64,000 bases of DNA, from NCBI RefSeq assembly GCF_027595985.1, contig NC_073304.1, positions 218,620,000 to 218,683,999 of the forward strand, read 5' to 3'. The DNA comes from Sorex araneus (lineage: Eukaryota; Chordata; Mammalia; Eulipotyphla; Soricidae). Below the pieces are notes generated by a model, which was not told where the DNA came from, made no database searches, and saw only the letters and a list, made by a program, of their open reading frames with translations. A program made the position numbers and the translations under genes. Positions 11,754-22,422 of the stretch are shown piece by piece (positions within the stretch are counted from its first letter, which is position 1; each line of letters opens with the position of its first letter).

Positions 11754-12865
11754 ATGAGTTGACATGCTGGGGGACATGAGAGGTGGGTGTGGGCTTCCAG
11801 AAATATGGGGGGAGAGGAAAGCTGTCCACCCCAACTTCTAGAAGATACCAGAGTTCTCAGTCTGAGCACTGGGGTACCTGAAATTATTTGCATCTCTGCG
11901 GTGTCTCTGTAGCGAATATTCATGATGTGGTGGAGTTGAGCCCTTGGTGTAGCTGCAGTGGTAGGGTGTGGGTACAGCTGTCAGGGCTTTGGCAAGGCAG
12001 GTACTCAGCCTGCCCACAGCCTGAGGGTGCCCCAGAGTTTTCTCAGAGACCTGTGTTTTCATGAATTTTAGCTGCTTGGCATGCATCTCCTTGGAAATTT
12101 AATTGGGACTGGGTTAAGCAGTACCAGTGGCTGAGTCAACATGGTGGTAGCTTTCATCCCAGACCTTAATCAGAAATGTCCTTGATTCTTATTTAATAGT
12201 TATCACCTACCCACACCATTAGGTTCCAACACCATTAGAGGGACTTCATGTTGGAATAATTGTTGGGCTTTTGATTCCTTCTGTATGAGGCTGGGATTTC
12301 AACATTCATTCCATAGAAGAGGCTACGTTTAAGAGAATAAAGAAGCCTAATCAATAAACCTGCCAGAGTGGCAAACCTGGGCATGTTTCACATGGATATT
12401 GTGGCTGAGACATAGACCTTTGGCCTTTGATCTTCAAATCCCTTGAGTGTTTTGGTATTTGTACCTTGAATCAACTCTTTTTCTTCCCCTTGCTCTCTAA
12501 TCCCTCATCTAAGCTTTATCTCTTGACTTCTGCCAGATGGATGAAACAAACCCACAATTTAGATCATGCCCATCATTTTTTCTGAGCCATGCTATTGCCA
12601 AGAGTAAATATACTTGAAGAATGTCTTTAGAGAATGTATTTAAAGAATGTGCCTGTTTACAGATGTTCACAGAAACAGACCTTCAAGGCAGGTCCTGCCC
12701 AAGCTCAAGATGGAACTATCTTCTCAGATCTCAACTCCTCCTGGCACATGAAATCTCCCTATTAGAATAGGAGGAGGAGAACATTATCTCTCCTCAAGTG
12801 TTCTTGCAAGACCCTTGATTTGTAATAACAGAATGGACCATTATCAGACTCTCCTTGCTCAACTC
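11754..12865. other. Unassigned intergenic sequence
   Basis: Nothing recognised. Confidence 0.4.
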
Positions 12866-13140
12866 ATCACTGTATCACTGTCATCCCGTTATTCATCAAT
12901 TTGCTCGAGTGGGCCCCAGCAAGGTCTCCATTCGTCCCAGCCCTGAGATTTTAGCAGTTTCTCCTTACTCGTCCTTCCTAACGGTGCCTTATTGGAGGCT
13001 CTTTCAGGGTCAGGGGAATGAGACCCATTATTGTTACTGTTTTTGGCATATCAAGTACGCCACGGGGAGCTTGCTAGGCTCTGCCGTGCAGGTGGGATAC
13101 TCTCGATACTCTTGCTGGGCTCTCGGAGAGGGACGGAGAA
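12866..13140 (-). mobile_element. SINE family B, long variant
   Basis: Reverse copy that contains an extra internal segment (on this strand TTCAGGGTCAGGGGAATGAG, preceded by CTGAGATTTTAGCAG) between the CAAAAACAGTAAC block and the RTE-like tail. The same long form occurs at 16458, 17009, 28494 and 44480. Confidence 0.85.
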
Positions 13141-13239
13141 TGTATATAAGAGAATACAAGCAAGTCTGTTAAAACCAAACACATGTGTGCTTCCTTAGGT
13201 ACGTCAGTGGGCTAGACTATAAGAGGTCGCACAGCCAAT

Positions 13240-13385
13240 GGGAGCTTTGTTTTATAGTCTCTGGATCTTGGCCATTGATGGGATTACATGGTGCCAGGGT
13301 CAGTTTGTGGGTGTGACTGCCAAGCTACTGGAAAACTGGGGACCTCGGTGGAGGAGGCACAGTCCCGATTCAAGCAGGCTTGGAT
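13240..13385 (+). mobile_element. RTE 5'-leader-like fragment
   Basis: TAGTCTCTGGATCTTGGCCA, then GTGGGTGTGACTGCCAAG and ACTGGAAAACTGGGGACC, resemble the leader modules at 16669-16985, 17410-17790 and 24600-24770. Confidence 0.5.
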
Positions 13386-15915
13386 GCTCAACTCATAAAT
13401 TTAAAAAATCTATCTTGTAAAGATAGTGTAAACTTGGTAAGGGAAGCATGTGTGCTTCCCCAGTCTCTGCTGTCCTATGTTCACAAGGCTGTTAATCTGT
13501 CCCTGGTGAAAAAAACTTCAGGACTTCAGGTCCTCTATTCTAAACAGAAGCATTCCTTTTCCAAGGTAAAGGCATGATAAAATCCAAGCTCTTCAGTTTC
13601 ATTCGGATTCTTGGAACACAGAGGGAATACTGTGGAGGGAAAGGGATATATTTCAAGGAACTTTCAGCGCTTATTACAAGCAAAATTAACCCCTTTCTTT
13701 CTTTCAGTGCCCAGTAGTAATATAGTAAAATATAAAAGTGTACTACCTAAAGCACTATCTGAACAACTAAATAAAACCAAAAAGAAGTATTTTTTCTCCA
13801 CACAAATAATCATAAGACGAACATGTTTGCACTGAGTTTAGTAAACTTTAGATTATGCCATGACAAGATAACTCAATATTAATTATGTAGGGAAACAATA
13901 ACATTTGAGCAGAAGTATATGAAAAGGGAGTTGAAAAGAGGAACTAAAGGAGCCAAATTGGTGTAAGTACAGTGGAGTAAATTAGTTTTTCACATGAGTT
14001 CAGTTTCCTAGCTTAAAATTATTGCTTTTCGAATAATGAAGCACCAGGTCATTCTACGGCCATCATTAATGCCCGTATTAGGTAAAACACAAACATGTGG
14101 GTGCGATTTGAACTGGCATCTGCTCTGACTTGGTCTGTCTCACAGAGCATGCTTATACAATTTTCATTTTTATTTGTCATACAAGGATATGTTTTTATGA
14201 GAACACTGAATAGTGAGATCTTGGAGCCCTTTGCAGTGATACCTGAAAAATCACTGGGAATCTAAGTCATAGGGCATCAGATATTATTTTTATACAATCT
14301 GAGTTAATCAGGTTCTCCCAAGAAGGGGTGGGCCTGTCAGCACTTGCAATGCACATACCAGGGTTTGAAATCCAAGTGCCATTTTTGTTTAATGACGATT
14401 GAAATGATCACAACATTGCCAAGAATTGAACAATAAATCTCTCAGCTGCTTCACAATTAGCCATCACACAGTTGGAATTCTGTTGTAGATGTTGTTACCG
14501 TTGGTTCTTGGAATGGCATTTATAGGATTTTCTGTATTTCAAATTACAGAGTTTCTAATTTGGCTTAGTGCCTGAATCACTGCTCTCTTCTCTTTTTCTC
14601 TACAATAAACTGGTAAATATTAATTTTCTGTTCAGGTTATCTACCTGGAACATACATGAGAGCTGGGCATTATTCTTGCATTGAATGACTTATTCTTGCT
14701 TCCGCCTTTCCTTGTAATTTGGTTCAATTGAGTCTATTTATTCCTTCTCTGATAGTTTAAAATACATACAAAACCATTCCTCTAGTAAAATAATCTGTTA
14801 TTAAGGGAAAAAAAGACTTTATTAAAGAAAACACATAACAGTCTTCATTGCCCTAGTGCAAAAGTTAGGTTTTGTGATTGCTAGAGGGAGTTTGGATTTA
14901 ACTAATCAATATGTGTGAAGTTCTAAATCTCTGTTCTCCACCCCTGCCAAGAGTTTTAGTCATTAGTTAACTTTTATACCTCTAAATAGACTCCATTCTC
15001 TTAATTAGCTTTCCACTCACATCCTTATTTGAATTTCTGTCAATTCTCAATTAATTATTCAATGAACTCTACTCATCTTGAATATCCAGCTGTGACCTAA
15101 AGTGTGTGCATGATGCACCTTCTGAAACCCTTGAGATTTAAAGGACATTTTTTATTTTACCAAGATCTTCTACATCTATTTCCACACCACAAAGGCAAGA
15201 AGTCAAATTTTAATGCAACTAACCAGAAACAGTAGACATCCTACTCTAAAACAAAAAGAACCCTTTTTAGCTCTAATTTTGTTTGCAAGAGCTCTGGGCT
15301 ACTCATTCTAAAATTACCAATAACATAGCTTTTTCCAACTCTATTTCCATTCCAGGCATAGCCTAAATTTTCTAAGAAAATAGATTATAGAGAAAACTTT
15401 ATGTTTCAGTGTCTGGGAGTATTATAACAAGAGGGACCTATTTATATGGATAAACTGATAAGATCAACAAGGTATCTACGATAATGCCAAAAAGAGGGAG
15501 AGAAAGGAAGAATTTTTTAAAATTTTCAATGAGCTATGGGATTTTTTTGTTGGAAAAGATGAAGGAACAAATATGTTCATTTGATTCATAAAAAGTATGA
15601 ATTTTCATAGACTGAAAATAACTCAGTAGTTGCTATCAAATATCTGCAGAGTGACACACACAGCAATTCCTATGGGAAGACTAATGTGACTTCATTCAAA
15701 TTCTAGCAACTTTCCTGCAGGTGACTAAGGCATCAAACCTAAAGTACTTACTTCTGTAGAAAACACCTTTAAAGTTCCTCTAAATGATGCCCACTTTTTT
15801 TGGATACCTTTGTAGTCACTTCTCATTCAACTCATGATCCATGAATATGTCGGTATCTGCCAAGGAAAACACATGCTTAGAAGATTCATTCACTCCTGTA
15901 TTATGATCTTGTGTT
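13386..15915. other. Unassigned AT-rich intergenic sequence
   Basis: 2.5 kb with no repeat that I can name and no long open frame. A decayed SINE A may lie near 14330-14390. Confidence 0.4.
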
Positions 15916-15917
15916 AT

Positions 15918-15995
15918 TTTTTAAAGACTGGAGGTTGAACCCAGGGCCTCATGCAGATAAGGCCCTCGACCACTAAGCAACATCTGTTGAGACCC
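15918..15995 (-). mobile_element. Older tRNA-derived SINE fragment
   Basis: GGTTGAACCCAGGGCCTCAT, then CGACCACTAAGCAACATCTG, is the reversed head of a tRNA-derived SINE (tRNA-Ala-like in type), distinct from families A and B. It is the only such copy seen. Confidence 0.5.
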
Positions 15996-16084
15996 ATTTT
16001 TTTTCACTGTCTTAAGAAAGTTTATTGTCCACATAATGAATAGACTAAGGATTTTTCTCCATCCACAGCTTGATTTCTTTTTTT

Positions 16085-16395
16085 TTAATATGGTACCAAT
16101 TTATTTTTATTTTTTTATTCTATAAATTAGTTCACAATATTTGATTACATTTAATATTCAAACACCAATTCCACCACCATTACACCTTCCCACCACCAAA
16201 TTTGGGATGTTACCATCCCAAGCCCCAATCCCTGTCCCAAAACACAACCGAGATAATATATTTTGTATTATCTGTTATGAAAAACTGCTGAACATGCTTA
16301 CAAAAAACTGTTCATATAGGAAACAGTGTGAAGATTGTTCTATTTTGGCAGGAACCATTAAGACATTCTATAGGATATCACTAACGTGTTATTAA
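16085..16395 (-). mobile_element. L1 3' UTR, reverse, older subfamily
   Basis: CACCAATTCCACCACCATTA, then TTCCCACCACCAAATTTGGG, is the complement of an L1 3' end of another subfamily; T-rich at the left. Confidence 0.65.
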
Positions 16396-16457
16396 AGTTT
16401 GGGTGATGGTGAGCTTTGGTATATATATCTGAAAATATGTATATATGCATATATATA

Positions 16458-16668
16458 TAGGCAAGCTCCCCGGAGTGTATTCGATATGCCAAATTTAGTA
16501 ACAATAACGGGTCTCATTCCCCTGACCCTGAAAAGAGCCTCCAATCATTGGAAAAAACAAATAAGGAGAGGCTGCTAAAATCTCAGGGCTAGGATGAATG
16601 GAGACGTTACTGGTACCCGCTTGAGTAAATCAATGAACAACAGGATGACAGTGATGCAGTGATATATA
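16458..16668 (+). mobile_element. SINE family B, long variant, 5'-truncated
   Basis: Begins in AGGCAAGCTCCCCGGAG and includes GGGTCTCATTCCCCTGACCC, AAATCTCAGGGCTAGGATGA and the RTE-like tail to GACAGTGATGCAGTGAT. Confidence 0.85.
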
Positions 16669-16985
16669 TGAGTGTGACCGCCAGGTTGCCAGAGACTGGG
16701 GGAAGCAGGCAGAGGATCTCTGCTCCCGGGTCCCATTGAGCCCAGAGTCCAAAATCACAAAGTTCCACATTACCTGGGTTCCGTGTGACTTCACTTATGC
16801 ATGAGGCGTGGCCCAAGCATGTGGAAAAAGGCCTGGAGCGTGGCAGAGGTTGGGTAGTGGAAGTCGGCTGCCAGAGCTGGGTCCCTTGGGGCAGGGAGGG
16901 CTCTCACTCACCCTCCTCTGGGGCGCCTCGAGTGAAAACAGCCTGGCACTGAGTCTGGCCACATATGATGAGCTCAGACACATCA
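16669..16985 (+). mobile_element. RTE 5'-leader-like module, copy 1
   Basis: Contains CATTGAGCCCAGAGTCCAAA and GAGGCGTGGCCCAAGCATGT. The former corresponds to the first bases of the RTE LINE at 45071, so this is leader sequence of the same family. It sits directly after a SINE tail and before another SINE. Confidence 0.6.
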
Positions 16986-17008
16986 TCATAGAAGGAAATA
17001 AATATATA

Positions 17009-17272
17009 CCTCTCAGAGAGCCCAGCAAGCTACCGAGAATCTCCCATCTGCACGGCAAAGCCTGGCAAGCCTGGCAAGCTCCCCATGGCAAATTCGATAT
17101 GCCAAAAATAGAACAATAACAGGTTTTATTCCCCTGACCCTGAAAGAAGCCTCCAATCGTTGGGAAAGATGAGTAAGGAGAGGCTGCTAAAATCTCAGGG
17201 CTGGGACGAATGGAGACATTACTGGCGCCCGCTCGAGTAAATCAATGAACAACAGGATGACAGTGATACAGT
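17009..17272 (+). mobile_element. SINE family B, long variant
   Basis: From CCTCTCAGAGAGCCCAGC through GGTTTTATTCCCCTGACCC and GCTCGAGTAAATCAATGAAC to a GATACAGTGATATATA end. The tRNA-like head is missing. Confidence 0.82.
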
Positions 17273-17409
17273 GATATATATAAATATACATATATATGCA
17301 TATATATATATATTTCCCTCTGATTTGTTGCCTAGTGTCTGAACCTCATCAAATACGGTGTGGTAATTATGGAGAATGGGTAGGGAGTGTCTTATGATGT
17401 GTCCCACGG

Positions 17410-17790
17410 TCCATGAATATGTTCACTCATATATGAGGCTTGGCCCGAGCATGTGGGGAGTGGCCTTGAGTGAGGCGGCAATTGGGTTGTGGAGGTTTTC
17501 GGCTGTCGGGGCTGGGTCCTTTGGGGTGGGGAGGGCTCTCACCCACGCCCCTCTGGGGTGCTCTGAGTGAAACAAGCTGGTGCAAAGTCTGGTGGCATGG
17601 CTATGGGGCCTCATGTTATGCTCCCTTCTGGGAGAAGTAGCCGTGTGATCTGGATGGTGGCCGATGATGAGATTATCTGGTGCTGGCAGGAGGTGGCTTA
17701 TGGGTGTGACCCCTGGGTCACCGGAGACTGGGGGAATCGGGCAGAGGATCTCCGCTCCCAGGTCCCATTGAGCCCAGAGTTCAAGAGACC
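17410..17790 (+). mobile_element. RTE 5'-leader-like module, copy 2 (permuted order)
   Basis: GAGGCTTGGCCCGAGCATGT precedes GGGTGTGACCCCTGGGTCAC and CATTGAGCCCAGAGTTCAAG here. In copy 1 the order is the reverse. Permutation of this kind is what a leader built of tandem units would give. The 183-codon frame on the other strand is incidental. Confidence 0.55.
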
Positions 17791-17820
17791 CATCCACTCT
17801 TAGACCTGCACCCAGGCATG

Positions 17821-17863
17821 AGATTCTGGAGTCTGTACTTGTGTGGTACAGACTCCAGAATCT
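17821..17863. repeat. Perfect 18-bp inverted repeat (hairpin)
   Basis: AGATTCTGGAGTCTGTAC, a 7-base spacer, then its exact reverse complement. Confidence 0.95.
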
Positions 17864-17904
17864 AAGACAGGGAGGGAGGTTTTCAACATGGGTATCATTA
17901 AGAC

Positions 17905-18423
17905 CATGTTGAAAAACTTGGGTATCCAGCTTCCCTCCCCACCCCAAGCAGAGCTCCTGGCAGCCGAAGACCACCAGAACCTAGCTACAGCCATGCTGGA
18001 GGCTTCTCTCTACACGTTTGGATAGGCCTCATGAATGAAGGTACCGGCAGAGGAACCCAGGTGTGTTTAATCCCATTAACGGTCAACATCCAGAGACTTA
18101 AAAGCAAGCTCTCAGAAGTGTGCGGCTGCAAGCGGCCACGCGATATCTTTAGTCTACTTCTCCCTCTAGGAGAAACTGGCAATCTTCTGAGAGTTTCCTG
18201 CCCCCATGGGACAGCCTTGCGAGCTCCCCATGGTGTATTCATATGCAAAATCCAGTAACAAGCTGGATCTCATTCCCCTGACCCTGAAGAGCCCCCAGTG
18301 CAACATTGTTAGGAGAACCAAGTCGAAATAGACTTCTAAGATCTCAGGGAAAGGACGAAATGAGATGTTACTGAGCCCGCCTGAGAAATCGGTGATTAAC
18401 GGGATATTGTGATTGTGATTGTG
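17905..18423 (+). mobile_element. Composite RTE-leader/SINE B insertion with TSD
   Basis: Bounded by ATCATTAAGAC at 17894-17904 and 18424-18434. The left half has leader-like sequence in reverse orientation (ACGGTCAACATCCAGAGAC); the right half is a long-type SINE B (GATCTCATTCCCCTGACCC) that ends in (TGTGAT)n. The first bases are also an inverted copy of the sequence just left of the duplication. Confidence 0.65.
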
Positions 18424-18434
18424 ATCATTAAGAC

Positions 18435-18805
18435 AGGCAGACTAACGTCCGCAGATTCTAAGTGCAAAGAATGTCACTTCCAAGGCTGAAGAGGGACTAT
18501 GACTTCTGACTTGGAAACTCATCTTCAGACCACTTCGTCAGAGAGTCTAGCTATGATGCCATGGCAATCCCTCACTACTGTATGGAGAATCCCACCATAT
18601 GGCAAGAAAATAACATTTGGCCAACAGCTGGCAAGAACCAGTGGCCTGCTAACACCCACATGAGTGAACTTGAAACTGAGTCCTTCCCCAGCAGGCCATA
18701 AAAGGGCTACAGCGCCGGCCATCACCACACCAAAAAACGTAAAAGACCCTGTGCTGGAATTTCTTATTTTAACCACACCTGTATTTCCGACACAAAGAAT
18801 AGGAG
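18435..18805. other. Unassigned intergenic sequence
   Basis: Nothing recognised. Confidence 0.4.
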
Positions 18806-18809
18806 AGGG

Positions 18810-18962
18810 TAAATGTTGGCAGTACTCAGAGGCTACTTCCAGCTCAGTGTTCAGGGATTTCTCCTGGCATTGCTGAGGGGACTATATGTGTGCTGGGGAT
18901 CAAACTGGGGTGATCTACATGCAAGGTAAAGCACCTAAACCTCTTCACTGTTTCTCTGACCC
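18810..18962 (-). mobile_element. SINE family A, diverged, reverse
   Basis: TTCTCCTGGCATTGCTGAGG, then GGGGATCAAACTGGGGTGAT and a CATGCAAGG phrase, is a decayed reverse copy. Confidence 0.7.
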
Positions 18963-19079
18963 CTCCATGATACATTTTAAAGATCCAAAATATAAGATGT
19001 CGATTCTGGGTGATAAGTGTTTGCAATATATTTCTTTATATATGTATATACATATATATGTATATGTATGAGCATCTTT

Positions 19080-19422
19080 TTAATTTAATTATTTTTATTA
19101 ATGAATAACCGTGCAGATACAGTTACAGATTTACATATTTTTGTGCTTGTGTTTCAGTCATACAATGCTCAATCACCCATCCCTCCCTCCACCAGTGCCC
19201 ACTCTCCTCCTCCACCAATGACCCCAGCATCTCTCCCACCTCCCCCTCCCATGCCCTCTTCACCTCACCCCGCCTCTGTGGCAGGGCATTCCATTTTGTT
19301 CTCTTTCTCCTTTTGGGTGTTGTGGTTTGCAATGGAGGAATTGGGTGGCCATCCGTGTTCAATCTATAGTCTGCTTTCAGCACACTATAGTCTGCTTTCA
19401 GCACACCTCTCCCATCCCGAGA
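19080..19422 (-). mobile_element. L1 3' UTR, reverse
   Basis: T-rich start, then GTCATACAATGCTCAATCAC, CCTCCACCAGTGCCCACTCT and CTTTTGGGTGTTGTGGTTTG. It contains a 21-bp tandem duplication (TATAGTCTGCTTTCAGCACAC, one base over the quoting limit so seen as TATAGTCTGCTTTCAGCACA plus C) at 19365-19385 and 19386-19406. Confidence 0.85.
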
Positions 19423-19423
19423 G

Positions 19424-19522
19424 TAAAATACAGGAAAGTTTTAAGAAATACATTGCATCCCATAGAAGAATTGCACTCATCTGCAGAATGCGATATATTT
19501 CTTAAAACTTTCCTGTATTTTA
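19424..19522. repeat. Long fold-back (33-bp arms, 33-base loop)
   Basis: Arms at 19424-19456 and 19490-19522 pair with only two mismatches; the shared core is TTTCTTAAAACTTTCCTGTA. It abuts the 5'-truncated end of the reverse L1. Confidence 0.9.
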
Positions 19523-20303
19523 AAAATTGCTCCCCTGTCCTGCACATAGTGTAATAAAGATTAGGTTATGTGCATGTTTAGACTCAGCAGAGCATTGTTT
19601 ATAAGAGGAGTTTAAGATGTTTTATGGACAAGTTCGAGCAGGCCTAAAGGAACAAATAAATGCCATGTTATTTAAACTGCTTCCAAGCACAAGGAAGATA
19701 CAAAACTTCTCATCCCACGTTTTCTACCTGACATGTTTAAAACCTGCAGTTTGGCAGGGATTAAGTAAAAAGAAGGCGATTGTAGATAGTCAGTGAAAAC
19801 CTTTGCCAGAAATCTATCATTGGAGTAATAAAAATCATAACATAAACTTAGATGGTTCAGAGCTATTGCAAAATAAAAGTTTATATTCCAGGCATGTTGA
19901 GAATATAATATTAATTAACAGATTAGTTTTTTAAAATAGTAACTCCTTAAACTTGTAACATGCACATTATTAAAAATTCTATCTAGGATTGAGGGAAAAT
20001 TCCCAAAATCTCATTGATCTTTCATAACTGAAGTGTCCTTGGAATACTTGGGAGAGAATCAATCAAATGTCAGTTTTAGGAGACAGCCTATCCATGGTAT
20101 TTCTTTTGTGATCTAGATCCTCTCTTTCTTTTATTAATTTCCTTTTTAAAAAAATTTTATTTGCACATAATCGAGTCAATTCTACTATTACTTTCTGGCA
20201 CAGTTTTACCCCTGATCTTTACAATGTTCTTCTCTTGGTTATTTTTGTCTTTATGTACTTATATATCAATTTCTTTAATAACCATTCTTCTGATGAGCCA
20301 TTC
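19523..20303. other. Unassigned AT-rich intergenic sequence
   Basis: Nothing recognised. Confidence 0.4.
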
Positions 20304-20319
20304 TCAGCTACTGCACTTT

Positions 20320-20487
20320 TTTTTTTTTGCTTTTTAGGTCACAGGGTACACAGAGGCCACTCCTGGCTCTGCACTCAGGAATTACCCCTGGCAGTGCTCA
20401 GGGGACCATATGGGATGCTGGGAATCGAACCCGGGTTGGCAGCGTGCAAGGCAAACACTCTACCCGCTGTGCTATCGCTCCAGCCCC
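20320..20487 (-). mobile_element. SINE family A, full length with TSD
   Basis: The 16-bp duplication TCAGCTACTGCACTTT lies at 20304-20319 and 20488-20503. The poly-T left end marks the A-rich tail. Confidence 0.95.
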
Positions 20488-20503
20488 TCAGCTACTGCAC
20501 TTT

Positions 20504-21804
20504 GTTCATTGAATTTTGCTTGCATATATCCTCATAAAATGTTTAGTACACAGGTACTATATGTTCCTGGAAACTGACATGTATTGTACTCTGTCTAATC
20601 ACTAAACAGAATATGTTTAAGATCCATCTTTACACCTGTTTATCTAAACTCTTGCATCTTATTCCTGCATAAGATGTATGATTGTAATTTTGTTTCAATT
20701 TGATTAGGTCACAATGTGTTCATATATTTAGTAAAATCTGTTCTGAATATTCTGGATAAAATTAACATTTTGATTGGATCAAGCACACTGTCCTTTTTAC
20801 GGGATCATCATACAATCCGCTGGAAACCCATCCTCCAGCAGATAGCCCTTCATCCTTCCACTTCATCATTCATGTCATTGGGTCTCCTGCCAGCCAGCCC
20901 ACATTGCAGATTAGGTCTCTTTCGCCTCCATACTTCTGTGAGTTGAGTTCTAGTTCCTTTTCTAAATCCCCATATTTATTAGGGACTCACACCTCCTATT
21001 GATTCTTTTTCTCTGGAAACCCTGGCTAATGCTTTTCTCCATGAAAAGAATCTGTCCCTTGCCCATGCTTCTAACAGAGATCCTTTAAAATAAGTGCCAT
21101 CACAGACATGCCACAGTGACCATCTCTTACATGTCCCCTGAAAAGTTTTGTGAAGAGTTTTGGGTTTTAGGTCTAAATTGTTTCGCAGCCCCTGAGCTCC
21201 TTTAAAGAAACTCCAAGTTATTGCTTGGATAATTCATATACTATTAAAATTAGAGGGCTATATACTTATAGGACAATTCTAAGCTTTTTCCAAAAGAAAA
21301 CCAATATAATTATGTTTTAAATGTTTAGATTTAGTAATTATACCTAGAGATACCAAATTTGCTCAGTTCCCCAAAGAAGTTGTTCTTATAAGTTATCTCT
21401 AAACATGTTATGAATATTTTCAACAAACAACTGCCAAAATTTTTCTAAAACAATTTTCATGCCATTTAAATGGATCATTAGGTAAATTGCACATTAAAAT
21501 CAATGCCCCGGGCATTCTCCTTAACTGTTCTTCATGACCAAAGCCTCGGATTTATTTTGTTCTATGTCTTACCTAGACCACTATGGACTACTTCTATCTT
21601 TGACTTCCCATCTTTTACTGTGGGGAAGTGGAGGCCACGCACTTCCAAAAACCACTTGCTTTGGAAGCTGGGGAATTATTGATCCTCCTTCCTTCCTGCT
21701 TAAGTATATGTGTGTCTACCATCAGCTAGTGCAGACCATTGGGTTGGAAAGCCTAAAGTTAAGTATAAACAGAGAATTTCTCATAGGGGCAACCTGAAAG
21801 AAAT
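20504..21804. other. Unassigned sequence downstream of KRTAP29-1
   Basis: Unique AT-rich sequence; no coding pattern. Confidence 0.4.
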
Positions 21805-21821
21805 AAAAAGCACTTGGAGAG

Positions 21822-21992
21822 GGGGCCGGAGCGATAGCACAGCGGGTAGGGCGTTCGCCTTGCACGCAGCCGACCCGGGTTCAATCCCCTGCATCCCATA
21901 TGGTCCCCCAAGCACTGCCAGGAGTAATTCCTGAGTGCACAGCCAGGAGTAACCCCTGAGCATCACTGGGTGTGACCCAAAAAGGCAAAAAA
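21822..21992 (+). mobile_element. SINE family A, full length with TSD
   Basis: The 17-bp duplication AAAAAGCACTTGRAGAG (one mismatch, R) lies at 21805-21821 and 21993-22009. Well preserved, so fairly young. It lies on the strand opposite KRTAP29-1, immediately beyond that gene's AATAAA motifs. Confidence 0.95.
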
Positions 21993-22038
21993 AAAAAGCA
22001 CTTGAAGAGTCTTTTTATTAAGCTTGAGCAGTCACCAT

Positions 22039-22044
22039 TTTATT
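22039..22044 (-). terminator. KRTAP29-1: Likely polyadenylation signal of KRTAP29-1
   Basis: AATAAA on the minus strand, about 380 bases past the stop, a distance matching the other two KAP genes. A second AATAAA lies at 22014-22019, just before the 3' flank is taken over by a SINE (21822-21992). Which one is used cannot be told from sequence. Confidence 0.6.
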
Positions 22045-22422
22045 AGCAGTCACATTTTTATTAGTAATTAGCAAAGGAGTCTTCTTCAAGACTGGGCCGA
22101 ATAAGATGAAAGGAGAACTGGAGGGAAGACTTTGCTGGAGTGAAATGAATTGACATCAGGAAATGGCAGCATAGCTTGGACCATGCTTGGGAAAGAAGGG
22201 GTCTCTCTTCTTCAAGAGAGCTGGCTCGTTCCCTTGGCCATCACTGGAGGCACCCGGGACTGAATTCTAAGGAAAGGTAGCAAGCAGGCAGCATCCGTGC
22301 TCAGTTGGGGGACCACATCTGTCCATTGCAGACTTGAAGACAGCAGCAGAGCTCAGAGGTGGTACCAGAGTTCTCCATCAATGAACAGGTGCCTTGCAGA
22401 CGCCAGACTCAGGACTGGGTTG

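Noticed and set aside
16141-16395. 84-codon frame
   Set aside because: Reverse L1 3' UTR.
17423-17974. 183-codon minus-strand frame
   Set aside because: It lies over RTE leader modules and a hairpin; there is no family signature and the sequence is repeat-derived.
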